This document shows positions 1 to 13,170 of a DNA stretch of 64,000 nucleotides, one piece after another. The notes beneath the pieces are model-generated. The model was given only the letters and a program-made list of their open reading frames with translations. It was not told the origin of the DNA and ran no database searches. The translations under genes and the position numbers were made by a program. This DNA is from Hanleya hanleyi (Eukaryota > Mollusca > Polyplacophora > Lepidopleurida > Hanleyidae): contig JAVTVY010017362.1 in assembly GCA_036873755.1 (NCBI GenBank), positions 1-64,000 of the forward strand, read 5' to 3'. Positions within the stretch are counted from its first letter, which is position 1. Each line of letters starts with the position of its first letter.

Positions 1-1311
1 ACAGTTTGATTCGTTTCATTTAACAGAGCCTTGTAAATGGCCGTAGTGATTGAAAAAATAACTGTAAAAAATAACTGTGTTGTGATATATTCTCTGCCTG
101 GACTTCCCTGAACTTTCTGTCTGACGTTGTGAAGTTCCCACTGATTGGCATAGTGCGTGTGATGAACAGAGTGTAATTTACAGGAATGGGTCATGCCCTT
201 ACGAACTCTAAGACATTGTTATCTGATAAATTTCTTGGAACATTCTGGACTGAATCCTCAGACAGGTTTGTAAGCATGCATTGAACGCGAGGTTTAACCC
301 TTAACTTTCTCTCTCTCTCTTGAACGATCATGTTATATGTGCCATAATGATGCCTTATATGAACTTTTGACATTTCTCGTATATTGTGCATGTTTGGTGT
401 ATTGTTGATAATACTGCATGCCCCAGTGAAGTTGATGAATCAATGGTGAAGCTGGTAGATTGCATGGATTCCTTTGTGACTGATAAATTTAGTGATTTGC
501 AGATTGATAAATCTAGCCTTTGAAGTTCGTATTAGAATCTTGTAATGTGGACCCACAATGATTTTTTTGATTTTTTTTTTGTTAGGATATTTATCGCGAT
601 CAGTTTCCATAATAGCTAGTGTGAGCTAAATGAAACTAAGATAATCGCGTATACACTGAGTACATGTACGTACTAGTGTTTGTAGCATATGAATGCTTGG
701 AATAGGCTGTGGAAGCCCGGTGGATGTGAGCTGATGAGCCCCCACAATTCCTGATTAGGCCATAGAAGCCTGGATATTTGGTTATTTTTTTTTTTTTTGT
801 ATTGTTGTTTGGATCCTCAGATATAAGTCTAAGATGTTGGATGACAAAGCGGTTTCAATTAACATGTATTGACAACTTCGTTAAGTGTAATACAAATTGT
901 GTCCATGTCAACCATAAGCTTCTAGCTTCCATAATGATTTCTCTTGCACTGAATTGGTATGAGTTTTCCAGCAATTGTTTTGATATTGTGTTTTGAGCAC
1001 ATTGTTTTGACAGGTCCACACTTGTCAGTGACTGGCACGTGTCCCACATACCTAGGGTACATTCATTGAGCAATGATAGTAAATATGGCCTTGTGGCCTT
1101 ACACAATGAATATGGACTACGGTAATTGAATAAATTGTTTCCGGTATTCGACCGATATTTCTGATAACGACCTTGGCTATTCATAATGGACTATTCTTTG
1201 ACATTTCTTTATTGTTCTTGCTGTCTTATGCATTTTGCGTTTATACTTTGAGATGAATACACGATCTTCGTTCGTATTTATTCATCTTCCAATGGCGGAT
1301 GATATGTGAAA

Positions 1312-2180
1312 TGTCGATTCTGGACCACCATATAAAATGTATCAATTCTGACTTTCCAGTTACCAATTGTATGTGAATCTTGGGTGCATGCAAACCTTGG
1401 TATTATGAGGTGTAGTGACAAACCTATTTCCGAAATATTATTCCATGACCCTTCAGGTCGATTATTGTAAACACAATTATTTGTGAGAATTAGTTATGTA
1501 AGTTCAGATTTATACAGATAACGTGTAAACTGTTTATGTAAGTACAATGATTTAACCTTGGTTTTGACGAATGGGATATACAATGCGACAGTTCTGTGAT
1601 ATGACTGTCATAATTGTACTAAAGCTGCGAGTACATCTATGTCGGGTTAAGTTGACATTGTAAATGTCTAGTATTGTATATAAGGGAGTGAGCGGCATAT
1701 TATAGTCAGACTTTTAACACCAGGTCTCCCTGATGGCAGTACCGTCAGGTATCACAGAGGCTCATGCTTCCGATAATAGTATTTGCTAACTCCAGTTCCG
1801 AAAAATGACTGACTACAGAACAGTCTGATGTTGATGAGGTTACCCTAGTTTGCCTACCAAATGATGCCGCTCATTCCTGAGATAGATGAAAATCAAATTT
1901 CGTAATGACTTTGTTACCAGAAACAAGACTGTAGCTTTCATAATGGCGTGGAATGAGTTTACAATAAATCGGCTTAATATTCAACAGACGTTTTCGTTGT
2001 GTCCTCTCTCATTTAAAGACGTTGTCAAGACTTCGAGAAATCTCAGAAGCCGGACCTTTGGAATCTATTATTGTTTAGGTTTTGTGAAGACGATCCCTGT
2101 GTCTTGAGACGACTAATGCGTTTCAACATCTTAAAGATCACGCGCACAAGCCCTGTCGTCTTTAAAGACCGCAAATTTCA
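1312..2180 (+). repeat. LTR copy A of the array
   Basis: 869-bp segment with TG...CA ends. It has a TATATAA box at 1,677-1,683 and AATAAA at 1,963-1,968, the expected order for U3/R signals read on the plus strand. It is followed two bases later by a TGGCGAGC primer-binding-like sequence. Confidence 0.8.
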
Positions 2181-4066
2181 CAATGGCGAGCCTTTCCAGG
2201 ATAAAGACAATTGTCTTTTGGATACAACTACAAGATCGTGAGAAGACAGCTTGAGACGATCGACCGAGAACACTGAGAGTACTAAATTTTGGACAAAATG
2301 GCTGAGCCAGAAAAACTGCACGAGCTTCAGACCATTGCTCAAGGCATCACGAAACTTGTGGACAATTTGTGAAATGATATTCAGGCCAAGGACAATCGTC
2401 GATTACAAAGAGAACAGGTAAAGGACCTTCCTTCCTTTTTGCACCTGCTGAGGTATAGCAGACGGTAATTAAGTCACCCAGACGAGGACGGTGACTGATG
2501 AAAACATTTGGTGCCCTTGTTTTTCGATCATTGTGAAATGTATGACCCTGTTCAACGCCTCCTTGAACTGCCTTGTAATTCTGACTGGATGGAATTCCAA
2601 ACTGATGTCAACAACTGCCATGAGTGATGTCCATCTCAGTTATAAAATTTCGACCCAAACACCGTTCATCCTGTAACAGCGACATGTTTCTCCTCTTCCT
2701 TGGTGACGTGACAGCGTGTGCCCAGAAACCTCTGGAACGAGTCCATTCCGTGGAACAATATCTACAGGTACAGTTTGATTCGTTTCATTTAACAGAGCCT
2801 TGTAAATGGCCGTAGTGATTGAAAAAATAACTGTGTTGTGATATATTCTCTGCCTGGACTTCCCTGAACTTTCTGTCTGACGTTGTGAAGTTCCCACTGA
2901 TTGGCATAGTGCGTGTGATGAACAGAGTGTAATTTACAGGAATGGGTCATGCCCTTACGAACTCTAAGACATTGTTATCTGATAAATTTCTTGGAACATT
3001 CTGGACTGAATCCTCAGACAGGTTTGTAAGCATGCATTGAACGCGAGGTTTAACCCTTAACTTTCTCTCTCTCTCTTGAACGATCATGTTATATGTGCCA
3101 TAATGATGCCTTATATGAACTTTTGACATTTCTCGTATATTGTGCATGTTTGGTGTATTGTTGATAATACTGCATGCCCCAGTGAAGTTGATGAATCAAT
3201 GGTGAAGCTGGTAGATTGCATGGATTCCTTTGTGACTGATAAATTTAGTGATTTGCAGATTGATAAATCTAATCTTTGAAGTTCGTATTAGAATCTTGTA
3301 ATGTGGACCCACAATGATTTTTTTGATTTTTTTTTTGTCAGGATATTTATCGCGATCAGTTTCCATAATAGCTAGTGTGAGCTAAATGAAACTAAGATAA
3401 TCGCGTATACACTGAGTACATGTACGTACTAGTGTTTGTAGCATATGAATGCTTGGAATAGGCTGTGGAAGCCCGGTGGATGTGAGCTGATGAGCCCCCA
3501 CAATTCCTGATTAGGCCATAGAAGCCTGGATATTTGGTTATTTGTTTTTTTTTGTATTGTTGTTTGGATCCTCAGATATAAGTCTAAGATGTTGGATGAC
3601 AAAGCGGTTTCAATTAACATGTATTGACAACTTCGTTAAGTGTAATACAAATTGTGTCCATGTCAACCATAAGCTTCTAGCTTCCATAATGATTTCTCTT
3701 GCACTGAATTGGTATGAGTTTTCCAGCAATTGTTTTGATATTGTGTTTTGAGCACATTGTTTTGACAGGTCCACACTTGTCAGTGACTGGCACGTGTCCC
3801 ACATACCTAGGGTACATTCATTGAGCAATGATAGTAAATATGGCCTTGTGGCCTTACACAATGAATATGGACTACGGTAATTGAATAAATTGTTTCCGGT
3901 ATTCGACCGATATTTCTGATAACGACCTTGGCTATTCATAATGGACTATTCTTTGACATTTCTTTATTGTTCTTGCTGTCTTATGCATTTTGCGTTTATA
4001 CTTTGAGATGAATACACGATCTTCGTTCGTATTTATTCATCTTCCAATGGCGGATGATATGTGAAA
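2181..4066 (+). mobile_element. Internal region of the array element, with a broken gag-like start
   Basis: An ATG at 2,298 opens a frame beginning MAEPEKLHELQTIAQGITK, but a TGA stops it after 24 codons. The related element at 44 kb has a sense codon there and stays open for 56 codons, so the array copies carry a decayed version of this short frame. I cannot match it to a named gag family. Nothing resembling protease, reverse transcriptase, RNase H or integrase is visible. The other frames of 60-110 residues repeat identically in each unit and look like chance frames. The same internal region recurs at 4,936-6,820 and, in part, at 1-1,311. Confidence 0.6.
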
Positions 4067-4935
4067 TGTCGATTCTGGACCACCATATAAAATGTATCAA
4101 TTCTGACTTTCCAGTTACCAATTGTATGTGAATCTTGGGTGCATGCAAACCTTGGTATTATGAGGTGTAGTGACAAACCTATTTCCGAAATATTATTCCA
4201 TGACCCTTCAGGTCGATTATTGTAAACACAATTATTTGTGAGAATTAGTTATGTAAGTTCAGATTTATACAGATAACGTGTAAACTGTTTATGTAAGTAC
4301 AATGATTTAACCTTGGTTTTGACGAATGGGATATACAATGCGACAGTTCTGTGATATGACTGTCATAATTGTACTAAAGCTGCGAGTACATCTATGTCGG
4401 GTTAAGTTGACATTGTAAATGTCTAGTATTGTATATAAGGGAGTGAGCGGCATATTATAGTCAGACTTTTAACACCAGGTCTCCCTGATGGCAGTACCGT
4501 CAGGTATCACAGAGGCTCATGCTTCCGATAATAGTATTTGCTAACTCGAGTTCCGAAAAATGACTGACTACAGAACAGTCTGATGTTGATGAGGTTACCC
4601 TAGTTTGCCTACCAAATGATGCCGCTCATTCCTGAGATAGATGAAAATCAAATTTCGTAATGACTTTGTTACCAGAAACAAGACTGTAGCTTTCATAATG
4701 GCGTGGAATGAGTTTACAATAAATCGGCTTAATATTCAACAGACGTTTTCGTTGTGTCCTCTCTCATTTAAAGACGTTGTCAAGACTTCGAGAAATCTCA
4801 GAAGCCGGACCTTTGGAATCTATTATTGTTTAGGTTTTGTGAAGACGATCCCTGTGTCTTGAGACGACTAATGCGTTTCAACATCTTAAAGATCACGCGC
4901 ACAAGCCCTGTCGTCTTTAAAGACCGCAAATTTCA
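4067..4935 (+). repeat. LTR copy B of the array
   Basis: 869 bp, nearly identical to copy A, with the same TG...CA ends. It is shared by the two flanking internal regions, so the array is LTR-internal-LTR-internal-LTR rather than separate full elements. Confidence 0.8.
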
Positions 4936-6820
4936 CAATGGCGAGCCTTTCCAGGATAAAGACAATTGTCTTTTGGATACAACTACAAGATCGTGAGAAG
5001 ACAGCTTGAGACGATCGACCGAGAACACTGAGAGTACTAAATTTTGGACAAAATGGCTGAGCCAGAAAAACTGCACGAGCTTCAGACCATTGCTCAAGGC
5101 ATCACGAAACTTGTGGACAATTTGTGAAATGATATTCAGGCCAAGGACAATCGTCGATTACAAAGAGAACAGGTAAAGGACCTTCCTTCCTTTTTGCACC
5201 TGCTGAGGTATAGCAGACGGTAATTAAGTCACCCAGACGAGGACGGTGACTGATGAAAACATTTGGTGCCCTTGTTTTTCGATCATTGTGAAATGTATGA
5301 CCCTGTTCAACGCCTCCTTGAACTGCCTTGTAATTCTGACTGGATGGAATTCCAAACTGATGTCAACAACTGCCATGAGTGATGTCCATCTCAGTTATAA
5401 AATTTCGACCCAAACACCGTTCATCCTGTAACAGCGACATGTTTCTCCTCTTCCTTGGTGACGTGACAGCGTGTGCCCAGAAACCTCTGGAACGAGTCCA
5501 TTCCGTGGAACAATATCTACAGGTACAGTTTGATTCGTTTCATTTAACAGAGCCTTGTAAATGGCCGTAGTGATTGAAAAAATAACTGTGTTGTGATATA
5601 TTCTCTGCCTGGACTTCCCTGAACTTTCTGTCTGACGTTGTGAAGTTCCCACTGATTGGCATAGTGCGTGTGATGAACAGAGTGTAATTTACAGGAATGG
5701 GTCATGCCCTTACGAACTCTAAGACATTGTTATCTGATAAATTTCTTGGAACATTCTGGACTGAATCCTCAGACAGGTTTGTAAGCATGCATTGAACGCG
5801 AGGTTTAACCCTTAACTTTCTCTCTCTCTCTTGAACGATCATGTTATATGTGCCATAATGATGCCTTATATGAACTTTTGACATTTCTCGTATATTGTGC
5901 ATGTTTGGTGTATTGTTGATAATACTGCATGCCCCAGTGAAGTTGATGAATCAATGGTGAAGCTGGTAGATTGCATGGATTCCTTTGTGACTGATAAATT
6001 TAGTGATTTGCAGATTGATAAATCTAGCCTTTGAAGTTCGTATTAGAATCTTGTAATGTGGACCCACAATGATTTTTTTGATTTTTTTTTTGTCAGGATA
6101 TTTATCGCGATCAGTTTCCATAATAGCTAGTGTGAGCTAAATGAAACTAAGATAATCGCGTATACACTGAGTACATGTACGTACTAGTGTTTGTAGCATA
6201 TGAATGCTTGGAATAGGCTGTGGAAGCCCGGTGGATGTGAGCTGATGAGCCCCCACAATTCCTGATTAGGCCATAGAAGCCTGGATATTTGGTTATTTGT
6301 TTTTTTTGTATTGTTGTTTGGATCCTCAGATATAAGTCTAAGATGTTGGATGACAAAGCGGTTTCAATTAACATGTATTGACAACTTCGTTAAGTGTAAT
6401 ACAAATTGTGTCCATGTCAACCATAAGCTTCTAGCTTCCATAATGATTTCTCTTGCACTGAATTGGTATGAGTTTTCCAGCAATTGTTTTGATATTGTGT
6501 TTTGAGCACATTGTTTTGACAGGTCCACACTTGTCAGTGACTGGCACGTGTCCCACATACCTAGGGTACATTCATTGAGCAATGATAGTAAATATGGCCT
6601 TGTGGCCTTACACAATGAATATGGACTACGGTAATTGAATAAATTGTTTCCGGTATTCGACCGATATTTCTGATAACGACCTTGGCTATTCATAATGGAC
6701 TATTCTTTGACATTTCTTTATTGTTCTTGCTGTCTTATGCATTTTGCGTTTATACTTTGAGATGAATACACGATCTTCGTTCGTATTTATTCATCTTCCA
6801 ATGGCGGATGATATGTGAAA

Positions 6821-7674
6821 TGTCGATTCTGGACCACCATATAAAATGTATCAATTCTGACTTTCCAGTTACCAATTGTATGTGAATCTTGGGTGCATGC
6901 AAACCTTGGTATTATGAGGTGTAGTGACAAACCTATTTCCGAAATATTATTCCATGACCCTTCAGGTCGATTATTGTAAACACAATTATTTGTGAGAATT
7001 AGTTATGTAAGTTCAGATTTATACAGATAACGTGTAAACTGTTTATGTAAGTACAATGATTTAACCTTGGTTTTGACGAATGGGATATACAATGCGACAG
7101 TTCTGTGATATGACTGTCATAATTGTACTAAAGCTGCGAGTACATCTATGTCGGGTTAAGTTGACATTGTAAATGTCTAGTATTGTATATAAGGGAGTGA
7201 GCGGCATATTATAGTCAGACTTTTAACACCAGGTCTCCCTGATGGCAGTACCGTCCGGTATCACAGAGGCTAATGCTTCCGATAATAGTATTTGCTAAAT
7301 CCAGTTCCGAAAAATGACTGACTACAGATGAGGTTACCCTAGTTTGCCTACCAAATGATGCCGCTCATTCCTGAGATAGATGAAAATCAAATTTCGTAAT
7401 GACTTTGTTACCAGAAACAAGACTGTAGCTTTCATAATGGCGTGGAATGAGTTTACAATAAATCGGCTTAATATTCAACAGACGTTTTCGTTGTGTCCTC
7501 TCTCATTTAAAGACGTTGTCAAGACTTCGAGAAATCTCAGAAGCCGGACCTTTGGAATCTATTATTGTTTAGGTTTTGTGAAGACGATCCCTGTGTCTTG
7601 AGACGACTAATGCGTTTCAACATCTTAAAGATCACGCGCACAAGCCCTGTCGTCTTTAAAGACCGCAAATTTCA
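6821..7674 (+). repeat. LTR copy C, last of the array
   Basis: 854 bp. It lacks a short stretch near 7,327 that is present in copies A and B (the GAACAGTCTGATG block) and carries a few substitutions. It ends at TTTCA, and unrelated sequence (CAAAGTGAAC) follows, so this is the right edge of the array. No target-site duplication can be tested because the left edge is outside the window. Confidence 0.78.
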
Positions 7675-9680
7675 CAAAGTGAACATATGCCCACATACAC
7701 TTCACCATGAAGACCGAACGAATTTGGTTCACTTGTGATTCAGTAAGAAAGCGAGCTTTTCTCTCATGCTTCGAAATAGAGAAACGTTGAGAGCTGAGCC
7801 TTTATGGTTTTGTAGCTTATCATACTGGAGTCATCTTGAGCCTAAATGCATATTCAAGATGACGTTTACGTGAGGTCCCAGAAAAGTTTCAGCTCAGATT
7901 GTTTATTTACATATCAAGCAGTAGTTGCGAATAAATTTGCATCAAAAGAAATCGGGATTGAAGAATGCCTTCTGGTAAAAATGACATCACTATGTCGTCA
8001 TCAGTACGACCATTATTATTATTATTATTTATTTTTTTTTGCATTTTCTAGGAGAGTTGGATCCAAAACTATAGTGTGGTACGTTAGAGCTCAGTGAACT
8101 AAAGGATTTTTGTTTTGACAAGACCATTGCAATACCTCACGAAGGCGATATTATTAGTTATTCAGGTTTTTCCCCGGGTGTATGGAAAGTGACGCCTCAG
8201 GGTGTATGAGTTTCAGGGAGGGTCGTAACTTTCCATACACCCGGGGCAAACCTGAATAACGAATTTATTAGCCCTCATGCCTTTTATCTTATAGTAAAAA
8301 TACTGAAAAAGGCCTATCATTTTTAACCAACGGTAAAACGGACAAATCCAACGGGTCATTTCGGTTACGAAACTATCCGCATTTTGCTATGGCACTGTGA
8401 GGAAGGCGCGCCACACACAATCCATTCAATCTGCTTTCGTTTGGAAATGGACTTTTACTTTTGGAACAAATGACACCTTTTGGGTGAGTTATGTGTCGGA
8501 GACTTCTATTAAAGTTTGACGAGTGAGTGAAAGTTATTCCATAAATATTGAGATATGGCCAGCTGAACTTTCGACGCGAGAGCGTCGTTTCCAATCGCAC
8601 GTGAGTTGTTTTCCATATAGGCCCTACCCGGAGTAGAAAGACATCACTCGGGGTGTAGGGGTTTATACGACCCGACCTTTTACCCAATGACAATCCAGAT
8701 ATTGAATACAAATTTGCTTGTGGGGTAATAAGAATATATATATCAGCTTAGTAATTTGTCTGCCCATTCGAATGCAATTCTTTTCAACTACCTGCTCCAA
8801 GTGTCGACATGTATGTGTTACAAGTTAATTCTAGGATGGACATGTGTCAGGCTATGAAATTTCCCACCACTCATAATGAATCGGTAAAAACTATCTCGTC
8901 ATTTGAGAAAAAAACTCATACTCGCGTGATCAGCACGCGCGCGCACACTGCAGCGCACGGCTCGCCAGCCTATCCAATTTTTGAATTACTATGGCTCAGT
9001 GTAGCAGGGTCGAATGTAAACAGTTATGCCTAAATAAATATAGGTTTCCTGAAATATATTTCACTATACAAACTTTCTATAATATATCATCTTACTTATG
9101 GCGTCAGTTATTATAATTTATGATTTTGGCAAATTACGTTAAAGTTTGATCTGAAAGTTGGTGTACAGAGAATCTTTTCCCCATGTTAAATGAATGGGAA
9201 GACGGCTGGACCTACGGAATAGGTCTACCGAAGATGATTTTCCACTCACGTTCATTGCCAATGGAAATTTATTTCCCCCGTCACCAGTCAGATTTCCAGT
9301 CAGAAAAGTGTATGTAATTATATTTGTTCATAAATGAGAAATTACGTCAAAACACTTTAAATGAGCAAACCTGGCTACACACCTACCGTTGTCTCTGATT
9401 GGCTGAGATAATTTATTCCTCGATAATAATGACCACGCATTTTCGCTGTTTGACAAGCAAAATCAAAGTAAAAAGAGATCCCCACAACACATAATTAACA
9501 CTGGGAAGAATCACATTCATCGATTACTAAATTTCTAAATGTTTGATCATCACATACCGATGTCATTGACTCCACCCCTCGCGTTTTTAAATGGTTATTT
9601 ATACACTCATTACCATATCATACTCTTCCCAAAACCTCTGTTTGATATATCACTAGGTTGTATATGGTAACATTTTGCTG
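7675..9680. other. Non-coding stretch with one inverted repeat
   Basis: No exon with convincing coding character or splice context was seen. The stretch holds a (TTA)n tract near 8,010 and an inverted repeat at 8,157-8,260 (separate entry). It is upstream of the transporter gene and separated from it by further repeats. Confidence 0.5.
8157..8260. repeat. Inverted repeat with arms of about 34 bp
   Basis: Left arm 8,157-8,190 starts GTTATTCAGG and ends TATGGAAAGT. Right arm 8,228-8,260 is its reverse complement apart from small differences in a T-run. The spacer is 37 bp. It could fold as a hairpin and looks like the core of a small foldback element. No target-site duplication is evident. Confidence 0.7.
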
Positions 9681-9974
9681 CTCTCTAAAAAAAGTTGAGT
9701 GGAATTTCACTCCAGTAAGAGTGGAAATTGATCCCACTCAATACTTGAGTGAGATTTTCAGTCAACTTGATTTACTTTTCACTCAACTTGAGTTAAATGC
9801 AATCAACTTGAGTGACATTCACTCAAACATAAGTGTGGAAATTCATCCCGCTCATGTTGGGGGGAACTTGAGTCGTTTTAACTCAAGTTGAATGAGAAGT
9901 AAGTCAAGTTTGAGTGAACAGGTACATTCCACTCAAACTGGAGTGGAACAGTTCACTCAAGTTTTTTTAGAGAG
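9681..9974. mobile_element. MITE made of ACTCAA/TTGAGT half-sites
   Basis: The ends are 20-bp inverted repeats with one mismatch: CTCTCTAAAAAAAGTTGAGT at 9,681-9,700, and its inverse at 9,955-9,974. The inside is crowded with ACTCAA and TTGAGT half-sites, often paired as imperfect ACTCAACTTGAGT palindromes. There is no coding capacity; a 77-codon frame across it is incidental. A second diverged copy is at 42,172-42,416 inside a receptor intron, which supports a mobile family. Confidence 0.75.
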
Positions 9975-10394
9975 TGGTGGAATGTTATTGCCGCAGGCAC
10001 CCCCCCCCACCTCTGTACATGTCATTTGACAAATTCATGTAGGTTTATTTTCTTTGAGGGAAATTAAACCGCACGGCGTCGGGCATTACAGTTAGTTTTC
10101 CTGTTTATTCTTGAATTTGCCATGTTTACCCCATGTTGAGGCGGTTACTCCATCAGACGCACTCTATGCTCATCCATTAACATCAGATGAGTTAGTCATT
10201 TGAGCTGATCTGTCACCACAGCTCCCAAGCTAGCGTATATCTAATTCAGCCTAAGCTGATGCTAGTGGCCGTGTGATTATTTCATGGTCTCCACATGAAA
10301 ATCTGCAATAAAAGCGCAGCTGAGATACTAAGGCTACGTTCGAGAATCCTCCGTATTCTAGAGTCTGAATGTTAGGTGCCAAAAATTTGTAAAT

Positions 10395-10578
10395 CTCAAA
10401 ACGCAAATGATAGATTTAACATCTAGACAGTTGGAGGAGGGAAAGCATTTAGAAAGTGTTGTATTCACCACATTTTAAGCTGTTGCATCCAACACTTAAA
10501 AGTAGTGAAACAACACTTTCTAAATGCTTTCCCTCCTCCAACCCTCTAGATGTTAAATGTAACATTTGCGTTTTAAGA
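10395..10578. mobile_element. Foldback element with arms of about 68 bp
   Basis: Left arm 10,395-10,462 and right arm 10,510-10,578 are reverse complements over about 68 bp with few differences; both contain GGAGGAGGGAAAGCATTTAG or its inverse. The 47-bp loop has its own smaller inversion around CCAACACTTAAAAG. There is no coding content. It is probably a MITE-like foldback element. Confidence 0.75.
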
Positions 10579-12103
10579 TATATGTCTAACCTATTAGAAA
10601 ATCTCAACCACACCGCATGTCAGGTACCTCAATTTAGAGTGCCCCGTGCGATTTTTATTAGATGTTAGCCAATATCAAACGTGTCTTTTCTAGACAAGTA
10701 TTCTATTATCGCTCGCATACATTGCCCAGGAATTCACTGCCAACTTCGAGAATTATCTGGCGTTATTGAGATTGTCTAAAAGTGAATATATAGCCACTGA
10801 GCCAGTTAACACACCGATCAATGAGAAATAATTCAGTTCAAAATGGTCAGTAATACCTTTATCTGGCGAATAAGCACCGGCAGCTGAGTCTGTGCTTGTA
10901 TTGTAATATCATGAGACTTATTAAATCAGTACTGGCGTGAGCTAGTTCAATTTGGGATGGATAGGGACCTCAACATGGGTACCTGTTCTCGTCATTTTCG
11001 ATCATTTTGGCGTTTCAATGAAGCAGTCCAGAATGTATATACACTGAATTCTGGAGTAATCCAATCCATTCAGCAGTATGTCAAAATTTGTCTTGGTTAC
11101 AATGGGGGGAGACGGCAACAGGAACGATACCTGGGCTTGACGATGATGCCCTGGTTTCCTAAAGCCACCATTACAGAAGCTCTGATCAATCTTTAATTGA
11201 TGGTCCATATATGTTCGCTGATCATGACAGGCCTAACGTGTGACACAGTATTTCAAATGTACTGGAAAAAATATGGAATTTGCTGGACGATTATATCTCG
11301 TACCCAGGTGTTCGCCTGCAGCAGGAAGAAGGTGAAATCAGCCTTTCCATCATACGTAAAGTTAGGTGCATACGGAGCATACGAGAAACAAACCGATTCG
11401 TCTACAATTTAAAAAAACAAATCCGAGAACACACTTTCCTTCAAAGCTGAATGTGAGTGAGAACTCATTGTCGCACTCAAGATTATTTCAATCAAATGCT
11501 GACAGCAAGTATTAAAGGCGGAGGAAGCCGGAGTACCCGGAGAGAATGAAGTAGTCCGACAGTGGGCTTAAACCATGCGAAAATGGCGGCCCGCATGGAT
11601 TTCGTCAGGAAGCGCGATGAGAGTGTGAAAAACTAGTCTCCCCACCTGCTGTACACAGGAAATAATCAATTATTTCTTCGATAAATAATGAAAGTAAGTC
11701 CAATGGATTGATTGTAAGTAGTTTTGGTTTAGATTTTAGCCGACATTCAAATTGGTTTGTCAGTATTTGAGCGCAGATACCGATATACCGGTGTCAAAAC
11801 CCGTCTGGATTACTGGCTACAAGTTAGGTGACCAAGAAACCCCGAAATTGGCAAAAACATGTCCTAACGCCTCCTAAGACCTACATCGTAGGTCCTGCGA
11901 CTTTGGTCACACGGCAATGTGTAATAGTGTAATCTTTTTCAACATTAGTTGGCAACACTGGATTACTAGCATGTTTTGAATATATGTGTAAACCTTCTTC
12001 AAATATCCGCGCCAGTAATAAGTTCTGAAATATTCCTCATAAGTATCCCGACTTCCGGATTCCTTTCTCATAGCAAGCGCCACACCCGACTTTCAATATT
12101 CAG

Positions 12104-12290
12104 CCGTCGTCCATAAAAGAATTTCCGCGTCAATGATCGAAAGACTTATTTCGTATATGACCGTTTCCAAATGTGTATTTTATAAAAGAAATAACAAGAT
12201 GGTTTCCTACAAGATAGAAGCGGTAAAAAATTTTCAATGATTTCAGCAAGACACGATGATGCTCAATACATAAAATCCTAACCTCTTGTT
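12104..12290 (+). repeat. Dispersed repeat, copy 1
   Basis: Begins with ATTCAGCCGTCGTCCAT and continues through a motif near AGAAGCGGTAAAAAATTTTC. Related sequence occurs at 12,782-12,870 (short) and 62,407-62,620 (about 200 bp, same order of blocks). The family is unknown, with no coding content. Confidence 0.65.
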
Positions 12291-12781
12291 ATTTTTATCT
12301 GAATGAATTTGCAATTCCAATTTTCCTTGATGTAGGAAAATGTAGCCCCGGAAATGATTTTATGACAGTTCAGTAATTCGAAGAAATTAAAAAACCGCGA
12401 CCGTTTCAACTAAAAACAAACGAAGGCAAAAATAATAGTACGCAAGTATTTAGTTCTGCATTATGTACAGCATTGTATCCAAATCTCTTGACTTTACGCT
12501 CAATAACGTGGTAAAAGGTGCTTGATTTTCAATATTATTCGTTTCAGTTTGAAAAAAGTTAATTACTTGATCAATTGATGACCATGCATGTGTAAGATAA
12601 ACATGTGTGACTCGCGTACAGTGCTCGTGGACTAATCCACTCTTAATGACCTATCTTCAGACGTCTTGTCAGCTTAATTTTAGGTATAACGAAATATATT
12701 GTTTTTTTCACCAACCTATGGACTTGACAACGAACTTTTATATTAGGCAAATCGAATTTCGGAATACAAGCGACTGGTGAT

Positions 12782-12870
12782 TCAATATTCAGCCGTCATC
12801 TATTAAAGAATTTCCGCGTCCATAATCCTGAGACCTAATTCAAATTATAGCGTTAGTGTTCGTGGATTTA
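12782..12870 (+). repeat. Dispersed repeat, copy 2 (short)
   Basis: Contains ATTCAGCCGTCATCTATTAA and AATTTCCGCGTCCATAATCC, matching the start of the copies at 12,104 and 62,407 and then diverging. Confidence 0.6.
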
Positions 12871-12900
12871 ACATGTGGCTGCAAAGTGGCGAAATGATTT

Positions 12901-12914
12901 GGGGTCAAAGGTCA
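12901..12914 (+). promoter_or_regulatory. DR1-type nuclear receptor motif
   Basis: GGGGTCAAAGGTCA is two GGTCA-type half-sites spaced by one base, the arrangement bound by HNF4/RXR-class receptors. It lies about 620 bp before the start codon of the sugar transporter. It sits in a roughly 50-bp block repeated at 13,147-13,195, so it may simply be part of a repeat. Confidence 0.4.
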
Positions 12915-13170
12915 ACTTCACGATGTGTGTAACACTTAAGCTTGTCCGGACGATATCTAGAGTAACACCACAGCGATCTTATGTTCGCTGATTCACTGGT
13001 ATGTTGTTCTTGTTTGCATGAAGAAGCCTATTGATTTTGGGGGAAATAGGTCAAAGGACAAGAAATGAGTACACGAAAACTCATATTTTACGGTATAGTC
13101 TACCAAACTTGACCGTTCACAGAATATTTTGAAATATTATGTTTACCATGTGACTGCAAGTAATTATTGT

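Larger units (their letters stand above)
1..7674 (+). mobile_element. Tandem array of a non-autonomous LTR retrotransposon
   Basis: The first 7.7 kb is a head-to-tail repeat with a period of about 2,755 bp. The same block recurs at +2,755, almost base for base. Each block has an 854-869 bp segment that begins TGTCGATTC and ends AAATTTCA and contains TATATAA and AATAAA signals (an LTR), followed by an internal part of about 1,886 bp. The order seen is internal (cut by the window start) - LTR - internal - LTR - internal - LTR. Just after each LTR, TGGCGAGC could serve as a tRNA primer-binding site. The internal part holds only a short gag-like start and small spurious frames, with no reverse transcriptase, so the element must be mobilised in trans. 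A diverged single copy with two LTRs lies at 44,065-47,704. The array probably arose by LTR-LTR recombination or is partly an assembly effect. Confidence 0.85.
10579..12895. other. Non-coding upstream region with repeat fragments
   Basis: No convincing gene. It includes an 11,521-11,546 fragment containing GCCGGAGTACCCGGAG, also found in the SINE at 32.2 kb, and two copies of a dispersed repeat (12,104-12,290 and 12,782-12,870). Short frames at 10,957-11,412 have no coding signature that I can recognise. Confidence 0.5.

Noticed and set aside
855..1184. 109-codon minus-strand frame repeated in each unit of the LTR array
   Set aside because: Identical in each repeat only because the repeat is young; the diverged 44-kb copy does not keep it open, so it is not under selection.
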